Of a DNA stretch of 13,255 nucleotides, positions 1-6,788 are shown piece after piece; position 1 is the first letter of the stretch, and each line of letters starts with the position of its first letter. Location of the stretch: the NCBI GenBank assembly GCA_021163905.1, contig JAGGTG010000003.1:1-13255 (forward strand), read 5' to 3'. Position numbers and translations under genes: made by a program. Source of the DNA: Candidatus Aerophobota bacterium (GTDB taxonomy: Bacteria > Aerophobota > Aerophobia > Aerophobales > B3-G15). The notes under the pieces were generated by a model. The model did no database searches. It was not told where the DNA came from and saw only the letters and a program-made list of their open reading frames with translations.

Positions 1-253
1 AGTGTCCCAATTTCAAATAATCTTAGCTTGAATTTTTGTGAGGTTAATTATAATTAACTTATTTTTCTTTGGCAATTTTTATAATAATTAATTTACACTT
101 TATAAGCATTTCTGGCTTAAATAGCTCATTTTAAAAAAATATGTGTAAAACAAATATTGAAATCACAGTAAAATCAACGAAAATAATTTGCCCCAGTGCT
201 TACCAACACTGCTTTGCGTAGATTAAGGTTATGTATTTAAAGCAATAAAAAGA
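1..253. other. AT-rich non-coding leader region
   Basis: I find no convincing gene in this stretch. One forward frame is open from the left edge to a stop at 55-57 (18 codons), too short to call an upstream gene tail. The only minus-strand start I followed (near 107-109) gives a 16-residue peptide. The stretch holds a 16-bp AT-rich palindrome (43-58) and a short 5-bp inverted repeat (194-198 with 207-211). There is no T-tract hairpin that would serve as a terminator for an upstream gene. It is best read as the upstream intergenic region of the dcw operon. Confidence 0.6.
43..58. repeat. 16-bp perfect palindrome
   Basis: GTTAATTA is followed directly by its reverse complement TAATTAAC, giving a perfect 16-bp dyad with no loop. 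It could be a binding site for a dimeric regulator of a gene to the left or of the dcw operon. However, it is almost entirely A/T, and such dyads arise easily by chance in AT-rich intergenic DNA. No function is claimed. Confidence 0.35.
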
Positions 254-281
254 TTGACAAAAAAATTATAGAATTTATAGT
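254..281 (+). promoter_or_regulatory. Sigma70-type promoter of the dcw operon
   Basis: A perfect -35 hexamer TTGACA (254-259) is followed after 16 bp by TATAGT (276-281), a 5 of 6 match to the -10 consensus. Transcription would start near 287-290, leaving an untranslated leader of about 40 nt before mraZ. The -10 element runs directly into the first of four GTGG repeats, which suits repression by MraZ. Promoter use is inferred from motif match and position only. Confidence 0.7.
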
Positions 282-319
282 GGAGGTATGTGGTGTAAAG
301 TGGAAGGCTGTGGAAGGAG
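280..319 (+). promoter_or_regulatory. Four 10-bp-spaced MraZ operator boxes
   Basis: GTGG occurs at 280, 290, 300 and 310, one copy every 10 bp with no exception (unit consensus GTGGAN plus four variable bases). MraZ proteins are known to bind tandem direct repeats of TGGG/GTGG type with about one helical turn spacing in front of their own operon. The first box overlaps the -10 element. The last unit overlaps the mraZ ribosome binding site at 314-319. The array therefore covers both the transcription start and the translation signal, which suggests negative autoregulation. The boxes read GTGGA or GTGGT rather than GTGGG. Confidence 0.75.
314..319 (+). promoter_or_regulatory. mraZ ribosome binding site
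   Basis: AAGGAG lies 8 nt before the TTG at 328. It is the clearest Shine-Dalgarno sequence on the + strand of the window and it fixes the non-ATG start of mraZ. It is also part of the fourth GTGG repeat unit. Confidence 0.75.
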
Positions 320-327
320 AGTAAAGA

Positions 328-768
328 TTGTTTATTGGAGAGTATCGACACACAATAGATGAGAAAAACAGGTTGATAATTCCCTCTGTCTTTAGACAGG
401 TATTTGAAAAGGAAAAGGAGAGCTGTGTCATTACCAAAGGTCTTGATAAAAGTATTTTTCTTTATCCTTTTTCAGAATGGCAAGAACTTGGAAATAGATT
501 AAAGAACCTTTCTACCAATCGTTCTGATGTGCGTGCATTTTTGCGGATCTTTTTCTCCGGTGCTCACTTTGTAAAGCCGGATACCCAGGGTAGGATAACT
601 ATACCTCAAACTTTAAAGGATTTTGCCGGGATAAGGGATAAAGTTGCTATAATAGGTGCTTTTAATAAAGTTGAGATTTGGGATGAGAAAGTATGGGATA
701 ACTATTATCAGCAGAAAAAGGAGATCTATGAAGAAATTACAGAGAAGATTATGGACCTTGGAATATAA
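328..768 (+). CDS. mraZ: Transcriptional regulator MraZ
   Basis: This is the DNA-binding regulator that opens dcw clusters; family members form ring-shaped oligomers and act on the operon's own promoter. The 146-residue length is normal. The two SpoVT/AbrB-like halves are both visible: the N-terminal FIGEYRHTID followed by NRLIIP (residues 14-19), and the second half with DTQGRITIP (85-93) and the AFNKVEIWD segment (111-119). The start is TTG at 328, supported by AAGGAG 8 nt upstream and by the canonical MFxGEYxHxID beginning. The stop TAA shares its last base with the ATG of rsmH, so the two are translationally coupled. GTGG boxes just upstream are the likely target of the protein. Confidence 0.95.
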   Translation: MFIGEYRHTIDEKNRLIIPSVFRQVFEKEKESCVITKGLDKSIFLYPFSEWQELGNRLKNLSTNRSDVRAFLRIFFSGAHFVKPDTQGRITIPQTLKDFAGIRDKVAIIGAFNKVEIWDEKVWDNYYQQKKEIYEEITEKIMDLGI

Positions 769-1658
769 TGGTTTCTCTACATACTCCGGTAATGGTAGAG
801 GAGGTTTTATATTATCTATCTCCTCGAAAGGGTGGAGTTTATGTTGATTGCACCTTAGGAACAGGTGGACATGCTCTTGCTATTCTTGAGAAAACAGAAG
901 GAAAAGTAAAGCTCATTGGCATAGATTGGGACGAGGAAGCTATTAAGATTGCTTCGCAGAGGCTAAAAAATTATCGGGAGAGAGTAAGGCTGGTAAGGGC
1001 AAATTTTACCAGAGTTGAGCAAGTAGTAAAAGAACAGGGTCTTCAAAAGGTAGATGGTTTTCTTTACGATTTAGGTATTTCCGCTCTCCAGCTGGATGAT
1101 TTTAAAAGAGGTTTTAGCTTTCGTAAGGTAGCACCTCTGGATATGCGGATGGATACTCAACAGAGTATAACTGCAGAGTATCTTGTTAATAATCTGCCCC
1201 AAAGAGAGCTGGAAAATATCCTGTGGGAATTTGGAGAGGAGCGATGGGCAAGACGTATTGCTGAGTTCATAGTAAAGGAAAGGGAGAAGCATTCCATATC
1301 TACTACAAAGGAATTAATCGATGTTTTGAGAAAGGCAATTCCAGCAAAATTTAGAAGAGGAAAGAGAATTCATTTTGCAACAAGGGTATTTCAGGCTCTA
1401 AGGATTGCGGTTAACAGGGAGTTAGATAATTTGAAGATGGGTCTCAAGGTAGCTGTTGATTTACTCTCTCCCGGGGGAAGGATATGTGTTATAAGTTACC
1501 ATTCTCTGGAGGATAGAATAGTTAAAAGAGAATTTAAGAAGGTGGAGGGGAAAGAGCTGCTTTTACTTACTTCCCGGGTGGTAAGACCGTCTCGTGAGGA
1601 GATCAGGACCAATCCCAGGAGTCGATCGGCCAAATTAAGAGCAGCACAGAGGTTGTAA
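768..1658 (+). CDS. rsmH: 16S rRNA (cytosine1402-N4)-methyltransferase RsmH
   Basis: RsmH (MraW) uses S-adenosylmethionine to methylate N4 of C1402 in the decoding site of 16S rRNA. At 296 residues it is of usual size. The SAM-binding loop DCTLGTGGH (residues 27-35) follows the conserved HTPVM opening. Further family motifs are DLGIS..QLD (101-110), FSFR..APLDMRMD (116-129), RVFQALRIAVN (206-216) and SYHSLEDR (243-250). The usual DLGVSSPQLD reads DLGISALQLD here, a mild variation. The ATG overlaps the mraZ stop by one base, and I see no strong Shine-Dalgarno sequence, so expression probably depends on coupling to mraZ. Three bases separate its stop from the next gene. Confidence 0.95.
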   Translation: MVSLHTPVMVEEVLYYLSPRKGGVYVDCTLGTGGHALAILEKTEGKVKLIGIDWDEEAIKIASQRLKNYRERVRLVRANFTRVEQVVKEQGLQKVDGFLYDLGISALQLDDFKRGFSFRKVAPLDMRMDTQQSITAEYLVNNLPQRELENILWEFGEERWARRIAEFIVKEREKHSISTTKELIDVLRKAIPAKFRRGKRIHFATRVFQALRIAVNRELDNLKMGLKVAVDLLSPGGRICVISYHSLEDRIVKREFKKVEGKELLLLTSRVVRPSREEIRTNPRSRSAKLRAAQRL

Positions 1659-1661
1659 GAG

Positions 1662-2060
1662 GTGAAGTGGTTATTTCTTATTGTTATTTTTGCTGTTGGT
1701 TTTACCGGACTGCAGATCTACAGGAATACCGAGATAATGCAAAGGGGATACCTTTTACAGAAATTAAACTCCAAGGAAAAAATGCTAAGAGAAAAAAGGG
1801 GTTTCCTTCAGGAAAAACTCTCTTCTTACCTATCTTTCGGTAAGGTAGAAAATTATGCAAGGAAAAAACTTTCCCTGACAGATCCAGAGGAAATTCGAAT
1901 TTTAGAAGAGAAAATCTCTCCCCCAAGAAAGAGCTCTTCCCCTCCACCTCTTCTTATTAAAGATAGGAAAGAGGGTATCTGGATTCTTCAAATTATACAT
2001 AAATTTAAACGTTGGTTGAGCTTCTCAGTGTGGAAGGTAAAAGTTAAATTTTTAAAATAG
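1662..2060 (+). CDS. ftsL: FtsL-like divisome protein
   Basis: This is a small bitopic membrane protein of the divisome that would pair with FtsB/DivIC and activate FtsW-FtsI. Its position between rsmH and ftsI is that of ftsL. The layout fits: one N-terminal membrane segment (about residues 3-20), a charged probable coiled coil (about 24-60), then YARKKLSL..PEE (65-77), resembling the end of FtsL proteins. From about residue 86 there is an unusual tail, first proline/serine-rich, then basic and aromatic to residue 132. FtsL evolves quickly, so the call rests on layout and location. The start is GTG at 1662, with AGAGG at 1648-1652 inside the end of rsmH, 9 nt upstream. Confidence 0.8.
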   Translation: MKWLFLIVIFAVGFTGLQIYRNTEIMQRGYLLQKLNSKEKMLREKRGFLQEKLSSYLSFGKVENYARKKLSLTDPEEIRILEEKISPPRKSSSPPPLLIKDRKEGIWILQIIHKFKRWLSFSVWKVKVKFLK

Positions 2061-2141
2061 GTAAGCTTTCCAAAGATAGGTTAAAGGACTCTTGGTTATC
2101 CCGAGAGAGAAGCTGATAAATACTGATATTACAATCTTTTT

Positions 2142-3869
2142 ATGAAAAGAAGAAAAAATAGAGGAATCCGGATATATTTACCTTTTGTACTGCTCTTTGT
2201 CGGTTTTATAATTATTGAGTTTCGCCTTTTTCAACTCCAGATAATTCAGCACGTAAAATATAAAGATATGGCTGAGGAAGAACAAATAAGAGTTGTTAAG
2301 GTATCTCCTGAAAGGGGAAAAATCTATGATAGAAATTTAACCTCTCTTGCCATAAATGTTGCATCTTATTCACTTTATGCATCCCCCAGAAGAATAACTG
2401 ATCCAGAGTTTGTAGCCAAAAGATTAGCCCCTTTTATAGGTGAGGAAGAAGAAAGAATCTTGTCCACTTTGAAAAAGGATAGAGTATTTGTATGGATAGC
2501 ACGAAAACTGTCCCCCGAAGTTAAAAAGAAAATAGAGAAGCTTCCCCTTGAGGGTATAGGTTTTATAAAGGAAAAGAAAAGGTTTTATCCACAAAGAGAG
2601 CTGGCCAGTCACATACTTGGATGGGTGGGGATAGATAATCAGGGATTGGCTGGAGTAGAATATTACTATGATAAGCAGCTTAAAGGAAAACGGGGAAGTG
2701 TTCTTTTAAGAAAAGATGCGCTTGGACATCCAATTCCCTTTACTCAAACTGTTTTAAAAAAAGTTGTTCCAGGGGAAAATATAGTTTTAACTATTGATCT
2801 TAGAATCCAATCCATTGTGGAGCAGGAGTTGATTCGTGCTATCCATACCACAGGGGCAATTTCAGCAGAAGCTATTTTCATGGATCCTCAAAGCGGACAA
2901 ATAATGGCTCTTGCAAATGAGCCTGCTTATGATCCCAATATTTTCTGGAAGTATTCCCCCTATGAGAGGAAAAATCGAGCTATTCAGTCTATCTACGAGC
3001 CTGGTTCTACCTTTAAGGTTGTTACCAGTGCTGCCTTGATAGATGAGGGGCTTATCCATATGGATGACAAAATTTACTGTGATGCTTCTATAAGATTTGG
3101 CTCTCATACTATTACCGATTGGAAAGATTTTAACCGGAAGATGAGCTTTGAGGAGATTATATATAATTCCTCAGATGTTGGAATGATCAAGGCAGCCAGA
3201 CGAATGGATAAATCTACATTTTATAGATATATCACTGCATTTGGATTTGGAGAAAAAACCGGGATCGATCTTCCTGGAGAAGCAAGAGGAATAGTTAAAC
3301 CAATTAAAAGCTGGTATCTTACTGACTTTCCCTGTATATCAATAGGACAGGGAATAGCGGCAACGCCTTTGCAGATGGTAACGGCCCTATCTGCAGCAGT
3401 TAATGGGGGTTATCTTCTGCGTCCCTACGTGGTAAAAGAGATACTTAATTTAAAGGGAGAGGTTATTAAAAAGATAAATCCACTGATAAGAAGAAAAGTT
3501 ATATCCAATGAGACATCCAGAAAGCTAAGAGAAGCTTTAGAGGAAGTTGTTAAAGAAGGAACAGGAAAAAAAGCAGAAGTTAAAGGTTACCATATAGGAG
3601 GCAAGACAGGAACTGCTCAAATCCCTTCCCCGAGGAATAAAGGTTACATTTCGGGTAAATACATTGCCTCCTTTATGGGTTTTGCCCCCGTAGGTAATCC
3701 TAAAATAGCGGGAATTGTGGTGATAAAGGAACCTACGGGGGTATATTGGGGAGGAGAAGTTGCAGCTCCTGTATTTGGAAGAATACTCTCCCGAGTTTTA
3801 CCACTCCTCGGAGTTTTACCAGAACAGGAACTTTGGGCAGGGGAATTGACAGTTAAAACCCGGCATTAA
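2142..3869 (+). CDS. ftsI: Septal class B penicillin-binding protein FtsI (PBP3-like)
   Basis: FtsI is the D,D-transpeptidase that cross-links septal peptidoglycan in complex with FtsW. It has 575 residues. A single N-terminal membrane anchor (about 12-34) is followed by the dimerisation/pedestal domain with ERGKIYDRN (57-65). The transpeptidase domain has the acylated serine in STFK (S289, K292), SSD at 343-345 in place of the usual SSN, and KTG at 488-490. No PASTA domains follow. An 81-bp gap separates it from ftsL. There is no Shine-Dalgarno sequence before the ATG, and an in-frame stop at 2124-2126 excludes an upstream start. Its place between ftsL and murE favours FtsI over the elongation PBP2. 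Confidence 0.93.
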   Translation: MKRRKNRGIRIYLPFVLLFVGFIIIEFRLFQLQIIQHVKYKDMAEEEQIRVVKVSPERGKIYDRNLTSLAINVASYSLYASPRRITDPEFVAKRLAPFIGEEEERILSTLKKDRVFVWIARKLSPEVKKKIEKLPLEGIGFIKEKKRFYPQRELASHILGWVGIDNQGLAGVEYYYDKQLKGKRGSVLLRKDALGHPIPFTQTVLKKVVPGENIVLTIDLRIQSIVEQELIRAIHTTGAISAEAIFMDPQSGQIMALANEPAYDPNIFWKYSPYERKNRAIQSIYEPGSTFKVVTSAALIDEGLIHMDDKIYCDASIRFGSHTITDWKDFNRKMSFEEIIYNSSDVGMIKAARRMDKSTFYRYITAFGFGEKTGIDLPGEARGIVKPIKSWYLTDFPCISIGQGIAATPLQMVTALSAAVNGGYLLRPYVVKEILNLKGEVIKKINPLIRRKVISNETSRKLREALEEVVKEGTGKKAEVKGYHIGGKTGTAQIPSPRNKGYISGKYIASFMGFAPVGNPKIAGIVVIKEPTGVYWGGEVAAPVFGRILSRVLPLLGVLPEQELWAGELTVKTRH

Positions 3870-3896
3870 AATAATCACTATCTTAATAACATATCC

Positions 3897-5372
3897 ATGA
3901 AGTTGAAAGATATCATCTCCAGAATAGATAAAAAGATTTTTATTGGAGATCCTGAGGTAAAGATTAAAAGTATATGCTATGACTCTCGCAGGGCTAAAGA
4001 AGGCTCACTTTTTGTAGCTATAAGTGGATTTAAAAATGATGGTCATAATTTTGTCCAGCAGGCCTATTCCAGAGGAGCAAGAACTTTTGTGGTTGAGAGG
4101 ATGGTCGATCTTCCCCCCGATATATCTTTAATTAAAGTTACCTCCTCCAGAGAGGCTTTAGCCAAGATAAGTAGCATTTTTTATGGCTTTCCTTCAGATA
4201 AACTAAAGCTAATAGGCGTTACCGGAACCAATGGTAAAACCACCATTACCTATTTTTTGCAGGCTATTTTTAAAAAAGCCGGATTAAAAGTGGGCAGACT
4301 TTCAACTGTTAATTACGATCTTGGAGATAAGATCTACCCTGCCTTAACTACAACGCCAGAGTCCCTTGATCTTCAGAGATTTTTAAGAGAAATGGTGGAC
4401 AGTGGAATAGAGTATGCTTTTATGGAGGTCTCCTCCCATTCGCTTGTTCTTCATAGAGTAGATGAGGTTAGATTTTGCTGGGCTGTTTTTACCAATTTAT
4501 CTCCCGAGCATCTTGATTTTCATCAGGATATGGAAAGTTATCTTGAAGCAAAGTTGATATTGTTTGAGAAAATGCCACAGGATAAAAAGGCTCTTGTGAA
4601 TCTGGATGATCCTTATAGTAAAAAAATTATAGAGAAAAGTTCCTGTCAGATTATAACCTATGCAATAGATAAAAATGCAGACTACCGTGCCAGGATTTTG
4701 CAGATTACTGATAAGGGATCCTTGTTTATGGTTAAGATAAACGGCAAGGATGAGATATTTAAAATTTCTCTACCAGGCTCTCACAATGTCTACAATGCAC
4801 TTGCAGCAATAGTAGTTGCTAAAGAAGAGAAAATTCCTATTAATCTTGTCAGAGAAGGTTTAAAGGATATAAGCAGGATCCCTGGAAGGCTGGAGTTTAT
4901 TGAAAATAGGGCTGGATTAAAGATCTATGTTGATTACGCCCACACTCCCAATTCTCTTGAAAGGGTACTTAATACCCTTCGCAGATTAACAGGAGGTAAG
5001 TTAGTAGTGGTTTTTGGATGTGGTGGTGATAGAGACCCCTATAAAAGACCACTAATGGGTAAGATAGCCTGCAGGATAGCTGATTACACTGTTGTAACCT
5101 CTGATAATCCAAGAAGTGAGGAACCAGAGGAAATAATCCTGCAGATAGAAAAAGGTATGCTGGAGGAGGGAGCTATCAAAGGGAAAGATTATGTTACAAT
5201 TCCAGATAGACGGGAGGCCATAAAGCATGCTTTATCCCGGATAGTATCTGGAGATACCCTTTTAGTAGCTGGCAAAGGACATGAGAGGGTTCAAATTTTA
5301 AAAGATAAAGTAATCCCATTTGATGATAGAGCTGTTATCCGTGATTTGCTAAGGGAATCCAATTTGCTATAA
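3897..5372 (+). CDS. murE: UDP-MurNAc-L-Ala-D-Glu:meso-diaminopimelate ligase MurE
   Basis: MurE is the cytoplasmic ATP-dependent ligase adding the third amino acid of the peptidoglycan stem peptide. It has 491 residues in three domains: the N-terminal UDP-substrate domain with CYDSR (27-31), the central ATPase domain with P-loop GTNGKTT (110-116) and the probable carbamylated lysine in YLEAKL (K219), and the C-terminal domain with VDYAHTP (345-351) and DNPRSE (403-408). DNPRxE is the known meso-DAP recognition motif; lysine-adding enzymes differ here. The gene lies 27 bp after ftsI. The ATG gives the standard N-terminus, but the preceding bases hold no recognisable Shine-Dalgarno sequence. 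Its product is the substrate of MurF, encoded next. Confidence 0.95.
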   Translation: MKLKDIISRIDKKIFIGDPEVKIKSICYDSRRAKEGSLFVAISGFKNDGHNFVQQAYSRGARTFVVERMVDLPPDISLIKVTSSREALAKISSIFYGFPSDKLKLIGVTGTNGKTTITYFLQAIFKKAGLKVGRLSTVNYDLGDKIYPALTTTPESLDLQRFLREMVDSGIEYAFMEVSSHSLVLHRVDEVRFCWAVFTNLSPEHLDFHQDMESYLEAKLILFEKMPQDKKALVNLDDPYSKKIIEKSSCQIITYAIDKNADYRARILQITDKGSLFMVKINGKDEIFKISLPGSHNVYNALAAIVVAKEEKIPINLVREGLKDISRIPGRLEFIENRAGLKIYVDYAHTPNSLERVLNTLRRLTGGKLVVVFGCGGDRDPYKRPLMGKIACRIADYTVVTSDNPRSEEPEEIILQIEKGMLEEGAIKGKDYVTIPDRREAIKHALSRIVSGDTLLVAGKGHERVQILKDKVIPFDDRAVIRDLLRESNLL

Positions 5373-5387
5373 TAATTCGGGTGATTA

Positions 5388-6788
5388 ATGATGAAAAGCT
5401 TCTTTTTCTTGCATGAACTGCTTGAGGTTACCCAGGGAAGGTTGATTAATTTATCGGAAAAAAAGAGGATCCTTTTATCCCCCTCGCAGATATGTACGGA
5501 TACCCGGAAGATAAAAAAAGGTGATTTATTCCTTGCTCTTAAGGGAGAAAAATTTGACGGTGAGGATTTTGTTGATGAAGCTTACAAAAAAGGTGCCATA
5601 GGAGCTATAGTAAATAATTTTTGCTTTAGTTTACCCTCCAATTTTTTTCTAATTCGGGTAAACGATACTCTTAAAGCTCTTCAAAGTATAGCAAAATTTT
5701 ACAGGCAAAAACTATCAATACCTTTAATTGGAGTTACCGGAAGTAATGGTAAGACAACCGTTAAGGAGCTTATTGCTCATATCTTATCTACCTGTTATCA
5801 GGTTGGTAAATCCGAAGGTAATTTTAACAATCAAATTGGTCTTCCTCTTTCAATTTTGCAATTCTTACCCGAATACCAGATAGGTGTTCTGGAGCTTGGA
5901 ATGAATCAGCCCGGAGAAATAAAGATTCTCTCAAAAATAGCTCAACCCAATGTGGGTGTAATTACCAATATTCATCACTCGCATATTGGTATGATGGGAA
6001 CTGTAGAAAAAATAGCTCGTGCAAAAGCAGAGATGATCCCTCTACTAAACAGGAATGAGGATAATTACCTGGTTTTAAATGAGGATGATCCCTGGACAGG
6101 CTTTTTCCGTAAGATAACAACCTGCAGGATAATTACATTTGGTATTAACAAAAAGGCGAATTTCAGAGCCGGGAATATAAATGATGAAGGGGGCAGGATA
6201 AGGTTTAATCTTTTGATCTCCGAGAAGGAGAAGATACCTTTTAATTTTCCATCTCCAGGTATTTTCAATGTTTACAATGTCCTTGCAGCTATAGCAGTTT
6301 GCTCTATTTTTAAAGTCCCCTTTTCTACAATGAGTAAAGCCGTTAAAAGTTTCTCACCACCTCCCCTTCACTATCAAATTGAAAAATGTGGAGAGTATAA
6401 CATCTTTAACGATTCCTATAATGCAAACCCGGAGTCAATGAGATCAGCTCTTTCTGCATTGATGAGATTAAATGGGGGAAGAAAGATAGCCATACTTGGG
6501 GATATGCTGGAACTGGGAGAGTATTCTTTTTCATTGCATCAGGATTTAGGAAAATTCGCTGCTTCTGTTGGAGTAAATGCTATTTTTGCCTATGGCAGAT
6601 TTGCCCCCGCCGTTGCCTCAGGAGCAGAAAAAGCTGGATTAAAAGATTCGTTTTGTTTCGATAGTAAAGAGGCTTTGTTCGATAGGCTTTTAAGTTACAT
6701 AAAATCTGGAGACTGGCTGTTGGTTAAAGGATCAAGAAAAACAAAAATGGAAGATCTAATTAGTATGCTAAAGGCATCCGTGGGATGA
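5388..6788 (+). CDS. murF: UDP-MurNAc-tripeptide:D-Ala-D-Ala ligase MurF
   Basis: MurF is the cytoplasmic ATP-dependent ligase that adds D-Ala-D-Ala to complete the UDP-MurNAc-pentapeptide. The 466 residues show CTDTR (36-40), P-loop GVTGSNGKTT (115-124), NDSYNANPESM (341-351), GDMLELG (371-377) and KGSR (447-450), which separate it from MurE and MurD. The conserved arginine usually found some 14 residues before the DSYNANP motif is replaced by LHYQ (327-330). Two ATGs stand in tandem (5388 and 5391); GGTGAT at 5380-5385 could pair with the 16S 3' end for either. It follows murE by 15 bp, and its stop overlaps the mraY start in an ATGA. Confidence 0.94.
   Translation: MMKSFFFLHELLEVTQGRLINLSEKKRILLSPSQICTDTRKIKKGDLFLALKGEKFDGEDFVDEAYKKGAIGAIVNNFCFSLPSNFFLIRVNDTLKALQSIAKFYRQKLSIPLIGVTGSNGKTTVKELIAHILSTCYQVGKSEGNFNNQIGLPLSILQFLPEYQIGVLELGMNQPGEIKILSKIAQPNVGVITNIHHSHIGMMGTVEKIARAKAEMIPLLNRNEDNYLVLNEDDPWTGFFRKITTCRIITFGINKKANFRAGNINDEGGRIRFNLLISEKEKIPFNFPSPGIFNVYNVLAAIAVCSIFKVPFSTMSKAVKSFSPPPLHYQIEKCGEYNIFNDSYNANPESMRSALSALMRLNGGRKIAILGDMLELGEYSFSLHQDLGKFAASVGVNAIFAYGRFAPAVASGAEKAGLKDSFCFDSKEALFDRLLSYIKSGDWLLVKGSRKTKMEDLISMLKASVG

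Noticed and set aside
1..57. Open frame at the left edge, possible tail of an upstream gene
   Set aside because: Only 18 codons with AT-rich composition and no recognisable motif. Not enough to call a gene.
194..211. Short hairpin CAGTG-N8-CACTG in the leader region, possible terminator or small RNA
   Set aside because: Only a 5-bp stem with an 8-nt loop and no T-tract. Chance is a sufficient explanation.
1702..1947. Minus-strand frame opposite the ftsL-like gene
   Set aside because: It has no family-like motifs and lies fully opposite a gene whose position and layout are well explained.
2092..2122. Internal promoter before ftsI (TTGGTT ... GATAAA/TAAATA)
   Set aside because: Only weak matches to both hexamers. 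Such pairs are frequent by chance in AT-rich sequence.
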